Of a stretch of 64,000 bases of DNA, positions 8,146 to 16,032 are shown piece after piece. Within the stretch, counting starts at the first letter, position 1. Each line of letters begins with the position of its first letter. Both the position numbers and the translations under genes were made by a program. Under the pieces are notes generated by a model. That model was not told the origin of the DNA. It made no database searches and worked only from the letters and a program-made list of their open reading frames with translations. The stretch comes from Paenibacillus sp. JDR-2 (GTDB taxonomy: Bacteria; Bacillota; Bacilli; Paenibacillales; Paenibacillaceae). The DNA is taken from NCBI RefSeq assembly GCF_000023585.1, contig NC_012914.1, forward strand, positions 5,463,501 to 5,527,500, written 5' to 3'.

Positions 8146-9706
8146 TATCATTCAGCCAGGTATGAAGGGCGCCTTCTACGGTCGCCACTCAACAGATAAA
8201 CAGACGATGACTGCTCAGCGATCAATGGCTTACGAGTTTGCCAAGAAATACGCTTGCACAATTGTAGGTGAATATGAAGATGCAGGTGTATCAGCTAGGA
8301 AAACGGATCTCGACGATCGTGAAGGTATAAATGCATTATTAAAAGATGCCATTGATCGCAAGTTTGACTTCGTGGTCGTTAATCACCATGACCGAATCGC
8401 CCGTAATCCGTCAGAACATCAACGTGTTCGAATGATCTTAGCGAGTTGCGGCATCCCGGTTATCATCAGCAGCACCGAAAGCTTGTATGACTCCGGCGAT
8501 TTTATCGTGGATTTGATAAAAGACGGCACTTCCAAATTTGAAGTTGACAACACCAGAATGCGTACGCGAGATGTTGCTCGCACTATTTTGAAAGAAGGCA
8601 AATGGACAGGTGGTAAAGCACCTTTCGGCTATCACTATGACAAAGCAAACAAGACTTTCTCGCAATGTGAGGACGAGATAAAGATTGTACTTCTTGTTTA
8701 TGATTTATACCGGAAACAGAAAGGCTTCCAGTCTATTGCAACTAGAGTTAGTAATGAAACAGGGACACCCTTGAAAAAAGCAGCCGTTCGGGAGATTATT
8801 ACCAATCCCTTCTATGCGGGGTACTTGACCCATCATCGTAAACAGCAGAAATCCCGTAATTCATTAAACAATATAGATAACTGGGAGATGGTCAAGAGTC
8901 ATCTCATTCAGCCCATCATGCCCCTTGAAGAATGGCAAGATACCTGGACGATCTATGAGCAGCGGAAATCCGGTGAGCTGAGTCCTAAAATGTACAAAAC
9001 AAGCTTTTTCCTCAGCAACCTGTTATACTGCTCTGTCTGTAATAACCTGTTGTACGGCAAAGACCATAGCACATATGATCAGAATCGAAGTAAGTGTTAT
9101 GGTACAAAATGGTACTGCTGTAAGTCATGCAACTTCAAGATAGAAGCTCGTCGGATCCATACAGTCATTGATGTCATCGTAAACGATTTGAAATCACAAA
9201 ATCTCGAAACAGTAAGCTCTCTCGTGCATGCTGAAATGGTCTCTGAACGCAAAAGCATTGCTTATCGATTGATTAAAACAACCTCCGAAATCAATCATAT
9301 GAATCAAATGCTCGTAATTGCCCAAGATCGAGCCAAGCAACGTGCAGCTTTAGTGCCAGATCTTGAGACCAATGATGACAATACAAAATTGGTTCATATC
9401 CTAACGCTGCAACAACAGCATATGCACCAGCAAATAAGCGATCTCAATGCCGAACTTGATCGGCTGAAGAAGATCGATAAATACCTTACGTTAGTTGAAG
9501 GCACCCCTGATATCATTAACCGCAAAATTAAATCTATGAGCCTCTTGACCGGCAATAGCCACGATCATGACATCCGTAAGATGATAACTTGTCTGGTGAA
9601 GCAAGCAATTTTCACGCCAATTCGTGTTGATAGCAAAAAGGTAATTACCCAGGGTGATATCGCAATTCAAACACGAAGCAGCCTCATTCGAACTACCATC
9701 AGTTAA
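8129..9706 (+). CDS. Large serine recombinase 3
   Basis: A 525-residue serine recombinase with the nucleophile motif YGRHSTDKQ, the DAGVSARKTDLDDR segment shared with recombinase 2, and the HDRIARN arginine motif. A recombinase domain, a zinc ribbon (CSVCNNLLYG, then CCKSCNF) and a ~100-residue coiled coil (~390-460) follow. It starts inside the 3' end of recombinase 2 and ends at a strong terminator. The first ~105 residues align by eye with the short catalytically degenerate protein downstream, which may derive from it. Confidence 0.93.
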   Translation: MPTLSDIIQPGMKGAFYGRHSTDKQTMTAQRSMAYEFAKKYACTIVGEYEDAGVSARKTDLDDREGINALLKDAIDRKFDFVVVNHHDRIARNPSEHQRVRMILASCGIPVIISSTESLYDSGDFIVDLIKDGTSKFEVDNTRMRTRDVARTILKEGKWTGGKAPFGYHYDKANKTFSQCEDEIKIVLLVYDLYRKQKGFQSIATRVSNETGTPLKKAAVREIITNPFYAGYLTHHRKQQKSRNSLNNIDNWEMVKSHLIQPIMPLEEWQDTWTIYEQRKSGELSPKMYKTSFFLSNLLYCSVCNNLLYGKDHSTYDQNRSKCYGTKWYCCKSCNFKIEARRIHTVIDVIVNDLKSQNLETVSSLVHAEMVSERKSIAYRLIKTTSEINHMNQMLVIAQDRAKQRAALVPDLETNDDNTKLVHILTLQQQHMHQQISDLNAELDRLKKIDKYLTLVEGTPDIINRKIKSMSLLTGNSHDHDIRKMITCLVKQAIFTPIRVDSKKVITQGDIAIQTRSSLIRTTIS

Positions 9707-9738
9707 CCGACCACCCTAGCCGGGACGGTCGGTTTTTT
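9705..9738 (+). terminator. Intrinsic terminator of recombinase 2/3 operon
   Basis: Stem AACCGACC / GGTCGGTT followed by TTTTTTGTT, overlapping the stop codon of recombinase 3. Confidence 0.85.
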
Positions 9739-9774
9739 GTTGCCTAAAGTTAACCATTTTGCTATAGGACAAGT

Positions 9775-9999
9775 TCTCGGTAATTAGGTAGACTTGTCTC
9801 AAAATCTCGGTAGAGGGGTAGTCTCTCGATCCGGAGACTACCCCTTCACCGAGACGAATCGTTCAGAAAGTGCTTGTCCCATGGGGTTTGTCCGATTCCT
9901 GTATTCACCATTATGGACAGGATTTTAGGTTGGTAAACGTTTCTCGGTAATTGGGTTAAATAATTATAGAATCACCTAGAAAGTCTCGGCATTTGGGTA
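9775..9999. repeat. Five 16-bp repeats of TCTCGGTAATTGGGTA with a 50-bp palindrome
   Basis: Four direct copies of the consensus TCTCGGTAATTGGGTA start at 9775, 9805, 9942 and 9984. A fifth, inverted copy spans 9839-9854. The second and the inverted copy are the ends of an almost perfect inverted repeat at 9805-9854: two 21-bp arms (two mismatches) around 8 bases. CTTGTCC motifs in both orientations are interspersed, as they are before recombinase 1. This is the only DNA between recombinase 3 and the degenerate recombinase-like gene. It looks like a recombinase or regulator binding array, possibly an attachment or control site; no terminator-like T-run follows the palindrome. Confidence 0.75.
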
Positions 10000-10074
10000 G
10001 GTATCAGACAAGCTCAATTCTAGAATCCAAACGACTAACATAATTTGTTAATAGAGTTGAAAGGAGGAGCAGAT

Positions 10075-10449
10075 TTGCCTATAAATGAGGTAATGAAATC
10101 TGGGGGAACTGGAGTATTTTATGGATTACAAAATTATGGAGTGATTTTAGAAAAACAACTTCAAGCAGCTACTGCTTTTGCCCAACGATACAATTCCAAT
10201 ATTGTAAAACAGTACATAGATACAAAAAGTAACTTAATTCTGAATAACACTTGTAATCCACGTAAAGAATTATCAAAAATGATGAGATGGATTACTATTA
10301 ATGATTGCGATTTCATTATTTGCTACAATGAAGGCTGTCTCTTCGACAATATGATCGGTAAACAAAATATCAAGAAATTTGTTGCCGCGAATCAGATACC
10401 CATAATTCTTTGTGAAAGAGAATTATTATTCCATCCTTTAATATCTTAA
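10075..10449 (+). CDS. Recombinase N-domain-like protein lacking catalytic serine
   Basis: A 124-residue protein beginning at a TTG with AAGGAGG seven bases upstream (an upstream in-frame TTG at 10045 has none). It reads like the resolvase domain of recombinase 3: GTGVFYG, QLQAATAFAQRY, VKQYID, DCDFIICYNEG, ANQIPIILCER. Where the enzyme has GRHSTDKQ it has GLQNYGVI, so the nucleophile serine and adjacent arginine are lost, and the DRIARN arginine motif is replaced by NEGCLFD. The recombinase, zinc and coiled-coil domains are absent. A good ribosome site and an open frame suggest a maintained gene, such as an inactive subunit that modulates recombination, rather than debris. Confidence 0.75.
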   Translation: MPINEVMKSGGTGVFYGLQNYGVILEKQLQAATAFAQRYNSNIVKQYIDTKSNLILNNTCNPRKELSKMMRWITINDCDFIICYNEGCLFDNMIGKQNIKKFVAANQIPIILCERELLFHPLIS

Positions 10450-10471
10450 CTAGCTTCAATTGGATACTAAA

Positions 10472-10521
10472 GCAAAACACAGCTTTCAGACCGTTTAACG
10501 GATCTGAAGGCTGTGTTTTGC
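10472..10521. terminator. Bidirectional terminator, long hairpin
   Basis: GCAAAACACAGC pairs with GGCTGTGTTTTGC, with further pairing inside (TTTCAGA / TCTGAA). It separates the recombinase-like gene (+) from the convergent TrlF-like gene (-) and gives T-rich 3' ends in both directions. Confidence 0.8.
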
Positions 10522-10529
10522 TCCGCCGA

Positions 10530-13500
10530 TTATACATTAATAAGTTCTGGCAAATATTTTGAATCCCTGTTATTGAAGGCAGGTCTCGTTCCTTCCAAAA
10601 CATCAACTAAGCGCTTATTAATTAATGAATTTTCGATTGACCCCGACTCATAAATCAATTGATTTCCATTTGATTTTTCAATCGATGCACAAATAACTTG
10701 CTCAGCATCACACACGACTGCAAGATTTGGATTGTGTGTAACAATGAATATTTGCCGAGTTTTCTTTGATTCCCGAATACAGGGTACCAATAAATTATAT
10801 ACAGTCTGGTTGTCTAAGTTATCTTCTGGCTGGTCGATAACTAAAGGAATATCATCTTTGTCGAGCAATAAATAAAATATTAACAAAATTATTCCTCTTT
10901 CACCGGGAGACAGTTCCGCTAACTCTTTATCATTTAATTTCAATTGATACATCGGCTCAAGATATGAAAGTGAGAAAATGTAGTCGTAAATCTCCTGAAC
11001 AGACTCTCCTTGTCGTAACTGCTCTTCGATTTCAATTTTTCTTGAACTATCGTTTCTCATATCATAATGCAAATGTTTCACAATTTCCTCGATTAACCCA
11101 ACAACACCATCCTCAGTATTATAGTCAAAGCGATCAATAATGTTTTTTAATACCTGATCCCCTTCAGTTACCCCATTGAATGAACCCTTAGCTCTTCTAT
11201 TTAACCTTTTTAGGAGGTTCTCTTGAAAGGAGTTATTAATTTTCACACTTACTTCAAACCTTAGCTTAAGTGAATCCTTAAGAATAACATTTGTTTGAAT
11301 AATATCTTGAATTGGATTGTACAGATTTTCATACAAATTTACTTCTTCCCGAATTTTACCAAATACATTACGTAGCAAATGCATCCGCCTTTGATTTAAG
11401 TGTTGTAATGTTGCAGGTATACGTCTAGTCTCTTCTAATTTTTCCTCAATGTGTTTTAATGAGCCAACAATATCGATGTCACCAATTATTAACTGTTTCT
11501 TTTCCTCCCATTTCTTTACTTCACTTAGATATGCCTGATATTCTTTATTTGGCTCATCCAGCTTATTTTGCAAAGCTACTATTTCTTGTTCAGTAGTATC
11601 TTTTAGGTTTTGAATTGATGTACTTACTATAGGATCTAGCTTATCAGCAATATCCTTTTTGATTTGTAGTAGATCATTTTTTTTCAAGTTAATCGGATCA
11701 TCATTAACATTAAAACTAATGACATCATCAAAATTAATACCTAATACATTCATTTCATCTTGGCATTCGCTTTTAAATGTATCAAATCTTGTCTCAAAAT
11801 TCGCTAGTTTGTTTAACAACTTCTCTGCGCTTGCGAGTGCCAACTCATTCGACGATTGGGAAACCATTAAATCGTTAATTGTGTTTTCAAACCCACTAAG
11901 CTCTTTCTGTTTAGACGAGATTAAGTCTTCAATTTCAGGATCAATGTTAGGTTTAGCAATTTCCTTCGGAACACTGGTTTCATGTGAAAATAGCTCACCC
12001 TGTTTAAGTGATAATTGACTTTGAATTGTTGACATATACTTATCAGATGCTTTTTTCTCAAGTTCAACGATTTCTGTATTCACTTTACTTAATTCAACTT
12101 GAAGTAATTGAACAGATTCTCTTAGTTCAATTGTTTTATATGCAATTAATTCATTTAAAGTTTCTTTACTAAGCTTGTCAGCCTCAGACACATATTGATA
12201 AATAACTTTTTTTATTTCAGCATCGAAATAACTTTTTTCACCACTAGCCATTTCATTACAAATCGTTTCAAAATAATTTTGTGGTAAATATCTAATTCTT
12301 TCCACCGAGGTTGGGTTAATTGAATCATTTAGACTCTTTTGAATAACCGTGTTATCTTCCCAGGTTAAGACACCTTCAAAGTTCATTGCTTTATTGTCTC
12401 TTTTTTGTTTAAATCTACTTTCAGTTAGGAAGGAAAAAGATGTGCTATATGGCGTATCCCCCATTAAACCAAGAACATCAGCCAGAGCACTTTTTCCGCT
12501 TCCTTTATTCCCAATAACAGCGACTAGCCCTGGATTAAAGTAAAGTTCATTATCAAACCATATTTCTTGTAATGTCGAATCTAATTTCTTTTGAATTCTC
12601 AACGACCGTATATGCTTTGTTTTTCTATCAGAAACGTTCTTTAATTTAGTCGGCTTGACTCCAATAAAAACCCTCTCTTCAGGCTCATTAATAATTTGCT
12701 TGAGCCCCTCGAATGTAGGATCAGCTTTTATCCAAGTATAGTGCTGGCTAGCGCCATTCGATGGGTGGAACAAATTATTCAAATCATGAGCATCTGAACC
12801 CCATACACTCGGTTTTAACGAACGAAACCGCGTACGGAACGTTTCAACTGATGCATATGTTGATTTTCCTAAGAGAAAATTAATATCCGCTTGATTATGA
12901 GTAAAACACAAATCAGCCAAATTAAGAAGTGTTTGCTTTATGTTCCCTAGACGTCCTGTATACTCATTTTGATCACTCCAAGGCATGTTGCTTAACGAAC
13001 CATGCCCTTTATAAGCTACTAAAATCAAGTAATCTTCTCTAGAAATTCCACAATTAGAAAGCACATTCTTCAATTTTTCCATTGATATGGTAATCATATC
13101 AAGCGCTATTTTCTTATACTTTTTTTGATCTATGTGTTCAATCGACTGTATATCCAAATTAATATTAAATGAGCCGCCATTAGCTTCTGCATATCCAATT
13201 TTAACCAAGTCATCGTGTTTACACTTTAAAGTTGTATCTTGATAAATCACATCAAGATTATCAAGGAGAGAACTTTTAATCGTGGAAGCTGCTAATTTAG
13301 GATTAAACACTAAATGTAAATTAATTGAATTCTCCCGTGTATCAAACGCATCTAACCTTAATTCAATACATGGCATGAGGAACAGTTTTTTTCCATTGGA
13401 CAATTGTAAGTATGTTTCACCGTTTGCATGCTCTCTTTTAATTTTCTCATAGCCATCCACAGAGAAATAATCAGTAATTCCTACAACTTCAATGTCATGA

Positions 13501-13628
13501 TGAACAGCTCGTTCTTTAAGGGCAGTAATATACCTCTCCCAATCCTGCCCAAATCTCTGTTGATATGATTCTGGAGTGTGTACGTGTAAATCCCATCTTC
13601 TCCACTCCGAACCTTTTGAAAATATCAT
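10530..13628 (-). CDS. TrlF-like protein: PHP phosphoesterase fused to SMC/ABC-type ATPase
   Basis: A 1032-residue protein. Residues ~10-330 are a PHP-type metal phosphoesterase domain (DLHVHTP near residue 14; WGSDAHDLNN later). Walker A is GNKGSGKSAL (~370). A long coiled coil spans ~470-800, and an ABC signature LSPGERG (~906) is followed by Walker B LVIDQPEDNLD (~929) and an H-loop (IVTHNPN). This PHP-plus-ABC-ATPase layout matches what are called TrlF-family AAA-like ATPases, large proteins common in accessory islands; the name is from memory. A defence or nucleic-acid-processing role is inference. It is a single-gene unit beside the spoVR junction, and its 5' end is ~100 bp from it. Confidence 0.82.
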   Translation of the reverse strand: MIFSKGSEWRRWDLHVHTPESYQQRFGQDWERYITALKERAVHHDIEVVGITDYFSVDGYEKIKREHANGETYLQLSNGKKLFLMPCIELRLDAFDTRENSINLHLVFNPKLAASTIKSSLLDNLDVIYQDTTLKCKHDDLVKIGYAEANGGSFNINLDIQSIEHIDQKKYKKIALDMITISMEKLKNVLSNCGISREDYLILVAYKGHGSLSNMPWSDQNEYTGRLGNIKQTLLNLADLCFTHNQADINFLLGKSTYASVETFRTRFRSLKPSVWGSDAHDLNNLFHPSNGASQHYTWIKADPTFEGLKQIINEPEERVFIGVKPTKLKNVSDRKTKHIRSLRIQKKLDSTLQEIWFDNELYFNPGLVAVIGNKGSGKSALADVLGLMGDTPYSTSFSFLTESRFKQKRDNKAMNFEGVLTWEDNTVIQKSLNDSINPTSVERIRYLPQNYFETICNEMASGEKSYFDAEIKKVIYQYVSEADKLSKETLNELIAYKTIELRESVQLLQVELSKVNTEIVELEKKASDKYMSTIQSQLSLKQGELFSHETSVPKEIAKPNIDPEIEDLISSKQKELSGFENTINDLMVSQSSNELALASAEKLLNKLANFETRFDTFKSECQDEMNVLGINFDDVISFNVNDDPINLKKNDLLQIKKDIADKLDPIVSTSIQNLKDTTEQEIVALQNKLDEPNKEYQAYLSEVKKWEEKKQLIIGDIDIVGSLKHIEEKLEETRRIPATLQHLNQRRMHLLRNVFGKIREEVNLYENLYNPIQDIIQTNVILKDSLKLRFEVSVKINNSFQENLLKRLNRRAKGSFNGVTEGDQVLKNIIDRFDYNTEDGVVGLIEEIVKHLHYDMRNDSSRKIEIEEQLRQGESVQEIYDYIFSLSYLEPMYQLKLNDKELAELSPGERGIILLIFYLLLDKDDIPLVIDQPEDNLDNQTVYNLLVPCIRESKKTRQIFIVTHNPNLAVVCDAEQVICASIEKSNGNQLIYESGSIENSLINKRLVDVLEGTRPAFNNRDSKYLPELINV

Positions 13629-13726
13629 GAAATCACCACACCTTGTAAAATATTACATTGTGATTTCGACATTTTTTAACAAACCCCTTTCTTTAGAACT
13701 ATATTAATTTGAAAGCACCTTAGCAA

Positions 13727-14365
13727 AACGAAGGCTGGGCTTCGTATTGGCATCAGCGTATTATCCGCGAGCTGCCGCTCACGAGCGATGAAACCATCGA
13801 GTTCGCCAAGCTAAACTCCTCCGTTGTTGTCCCTTCCCGCCACAGCCTCAATCCGTATTATCTCGGGCTGAAGATATTCGAGGATATCGAGAAGCGCTGG
13901 GATAAACCAACAAAGGAAGAGCAGGAGCGGTTCGGACGGGTGCCGGGCAAAGGCCGGGAGAAAATCTTCGAGGTCCGGGAAGAAGATTCCGACATCTCCT
14001 TCCTGCGTAATTATTTAACGAAGAGCCTGACCGACGAACTGGATCTGTACATCTTCGAGAAGAAAGGTCCGGAATGGAAAATTACCGATAAATCCTGGGA
14101 AAACATCCGGGAGCAGCTCGTTTATTCCAAGGTAAACGGCGGCTTCCCAAGCATCGTTGTCACCGACGGGGACTTCAACCGAGTCGGCGAGCTGTACATG
14201 AAGCATAACTACGAAGGAACCGAGCTGGATCTGAAATATGTCGAGCGCACCCTCCCTTATGTCGTGCAGCTATGGGGCAAAAACGTCCATCTCGAGACTA
14301 TCGTGGAGGACAAAAAAATCGTGTTCAGCTGCGACGGGAAGAAGACTAGCCGGAAGTTCGTGTAA
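13727..14365 (+). pseudogene. spoVR: SpoVR C-terminal part, 5' half missing at element junction
   Basis: The frame opens abruptly at NEGWASYWHQRIIREL, then VVPSRHSLNPYYLGLKIFEDIEKRW, and runs 212 codons to a stop, reading as the C-terminal ~45% of SpoVR (the Bacillus protein is about 470 residues). An in-frame stop lies immediately upstream (TAG at 13721-13723), and the residue before NEGW is Gln where homologues have Met, so homology begins at or next to 13727. An internal ATG at 13940 has no convincing ribosome site. SpoVR acts in spore cortex formation and is functionally linked to PrkA, encoded ~9 kb away. The missing half is presumably on the far side of the element, outside the window. 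Confidence 0.9.
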
Positions 14366-14378
14366 AGAAAAAATGAGT

Positions 14379-14420
14379 AAGACCGGGAAGAACAGTTATA
14401 GCTGCTTCCCGGTCTTTATT
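14379..14420. terminator. Terminator after spoVR
   Basis: A 12-bp stem AAGACCGGGAAG / CTTCCCGGTCTT with TTATT following. It lies between spoVR and the convergent Mrr-like gene. Its presence supports this being the native spoVR 3' end. Confidence 0.85.
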
Positions 14421-14424
14421 AGAA

Positions 14425-15018
14425 TTACATTTGTAGAACTGGTGTTAATTCCTTAAAGTTTTCCTGTTTTATTTCTAAATTTTGAAGCCATAATTCAATC
14501 AATTGGCTACCATTAATAAGTTCTATGTTTAAACCCTCTGCATAATTAATTGCATTGGCTGTGAATTTAGAAGTTGTAACGACATACCCACCTATTGCAC
14601 CTTGTTTAATCATCTGAGAATGTACAATAGCAATTGGCTCATAGCCAACGGAATTCATATCGTGATAACACTTAACCTGCCCCAAAAAGAGTCCATTATC
14701 TGTCAGCTCTTCAAGATCAATGCCAAAATCCCCTGAACCTTTGGTCACGTTAATGCTTCCTCCACGTACGGAAGTCATTACTCTCGCAACAAAATGTTCA
14801 AATAATAAGGGGTCTTCCTCTTTTTCCAATTCCGGTTCTCTCTTGAAACGGTTATATAATCCTATCCGAAGAGTTTCCTTCATTTCGCTATTAGAAGCGA
14901 AAGCTTCCACTGCGCTCATCTGAATTTTCTCCAACTGTTTCTTTTGTTTAAAGTACAAATACATCAGATAGAATACAGTAATAATAGTAAAACTAAAAAG
15001 CACACTTGAAAAATTCAA
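14425..15018 (-). CDS. Membrane-anchored Mrr-like restriction endonuclease-fold protein
   Basis: A 197-residue protein. Residues ~5-23 form one transmembrane helix (LFSFTIITVFYLMYLYF). Residues ~70-185 are an Mrr_cat-type nuclease fold: FEHFVARVM, then GSGDFGIDL with the catalytic Asp, then FLGQVKCY (the QxK motif), then QGAIGGYVVTTSKFT. All core nuclease residues appear present. Mrr enzymes cut modified DNA; membrane-tethered versions are seen in many Bacillota, but their target is unknown to me. The TTG at 15018 is chosen because AAGGTG lies seven bases upstream. It is host-side of the spoVR junction and convergent with spoVR. Confidence 0.82.
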   Translation of the reverse strand: MNFSSVLFSFTIITVFYLMYLYFKQKKQLEKIQMSAVEAFASNSEMKETLRIGLYNRFKREPELEKEEDPLLFEHFVARVMTSVRGGSINVTKGSGDFGIDLEELTDNGLFLGQVKCYHDMNSVGYEPIAIVHSQMIKQGAIGGYVVTTSKFTANAINYAEGLNIELINGSQLIELWLQNLEIKQENFKELTPVLQM

Positions 15019-15095
15019 CCTCGCACACCTTCTATACTTTTACCTATCATCATTACCAATATAATGGCTTCCCAATCTTGTGTAGAAAACAAAAA

Positions 15096-15115
15096 GAGCC
15101 GCAAATAAGCGGCTC
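15096..15115 (-). terminator. Terminator of yheC/D-like gene
   Basis: GAGCCGC / GCGGCTC stem; read on the minus strand it is followed by TTTTTGTTTTC. Confidence 0.85.
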
Positions 15116-15120
15116 TCAAC

Positions 15121-15900
15121 TTAAGCGTCCTTCCTCCCGTAACTCCCCGCGAACTCTTTCATCTTCTTGTACGCCTTTGGGTCAAGCCGCTTCACCGGGT
15201 AAAACTGCGGGTGATTCGAGTTGACTTCGATGACCCAAAGACGCTGTTTCTTGTCATAGGCAAAATCGATGCCCAGCTCATGCATGCCTTTGCGTTTGCC
15301 GCTGAGATGCTTTGCAATTTTTAGCGACTTTGATTTTAGCTGCGAGATTCGCTTCGCTGTTTTCTTTGGCGAGAGGCCTTGCTTCTTCCCAAGCTTCTCC
15401 ATCGTATACAGCTTTCCGCCCTGATAATAATTCGTAACGATCTTCTTGGGTGCTCCAACCTTCACCATACAGCCGTTTACGGTCCAAGTGCCGCCTGGCT
15501 TTCGCTGCACCATTACCCGGATATCGTACGCTCTGCCGTTCACGCGGTCGAGCGTGATGCCCTTTTGAATAATGAGCCTCTTCTCCGACCTTTTGTTGAT
15601 ATGGTCATACACGGCTGAAGTCGAAGCCAAACGACGGCTAAGCTGCTTTTTCTTCACGATATGCTTGACCGTATAGCCCGAGCCCTTCGCTTTCTTTACT
15701 TTAAAAATCCCCACTCCGAGCGAGCCCGTATCCGGCTTTACATAGACCGAGGAGTGCTCTGCCAGCATCGATGCCATATGTTTCCGGTTGAACGATACGG
15801 TGTGAGGGACTAGCTTCTTCAAGCTTTTGTGAGAATTTAAATAGCGGCACACCTTAAGCTTTCCGTAGATGTTTCGGCTTTTATATTTTTTTACGTACAT
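15121..15900 (-). CDS. YheC/YheD-family ATP-grasp protein (endospore coat-associated)
   Basis: The 259-residue protein matches the YheC/YheD family of ATP-grasp proteins associated with the endospore coat: SSVYVKPDTGSLGVGI (nucleotide-binding loop), LIIQKGI, RAYDIRVMVQ, and the metal-binding C-terminal ELGIDFAYD with VIEVNSNHP. It is unusually basic, with many Lys-rich stretches. The start at 15900 is preferred because GGAGG lies nine bases upstream; the GTG at 15909 abuts that site. The reaction is unknown, although the fold implies carboxylate-amine ligation. It is a stand-alone gene with its own terminator. The sporulation link is family knowledge. Confidence 0.85.
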   Translation of the reverse strand: MYVKKYKSRNIYGKLKVCRYLNSHKSLKKLVPHTVSFNRKHMASMLAEHSSVYVKPDTGSLGVGIFKVKKAKGSGYTVKHIVKKKQLSRRLASTSAVYDHINKRSEKRLIIQKGITLDRVNGRAYDIRVMVQRKPGGTWTVNGCMVKVGAPKKIVTNYYQGGKLYTMEKLGKKQGLSPKKTAKRISQLKSKSLKIAKHLSGKRKGMHELGIDFAYDKKQRLWVIEVNSNHPQFYPVKRLDPKAYKKMKEFAGSYGRKDA

Positions 15901-16032
15901 GGAATTCACCCTCCAATCCCAGTGTATGTTCCACCGGTTAACGCCACTTGTGCTGAAGTGGATAGGCCTCCATACAACTGCAACTATTCGGCTTATGTAC
16001 CCGTTAAGTAGTTATTAGGAGTGTGGTGTCTC

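Larger units (their letters stand above)
1..13726. mobile_element. Right part of an integrated element inserted in spoVR (left end outside window)
   Basis: This AT-rich block contains three large serine recombinases, a recombinase-like fragment, an RHH/coiled-coil protein, a WYL-controlled sirtuin operon and a TrlF-like ATPase, and no housekeeping gene. Its right edge is sharp: the next base begins in-frame SpoVR sequence at the conserved NEGWASYWH motif, GC-richer than what precedes it. The other end is not visible, so size, target duplication and full cargo are unknown. Serine-recombinase elements that split sporulation genes are an established class (skin in sigK, SPbeta in spsM). Assignment to that class is inference; a non-excisable remnant is the alternative. 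Confidence 0.8.

Noticed and set aside
9805..9854. Reading the 50-bp palindrome as a transcription terminator
   Set aside because: There is no T-run on either side and a good terminator already ends the recombinase operon at 9738; repeat content suggests a protein-binding site instead.
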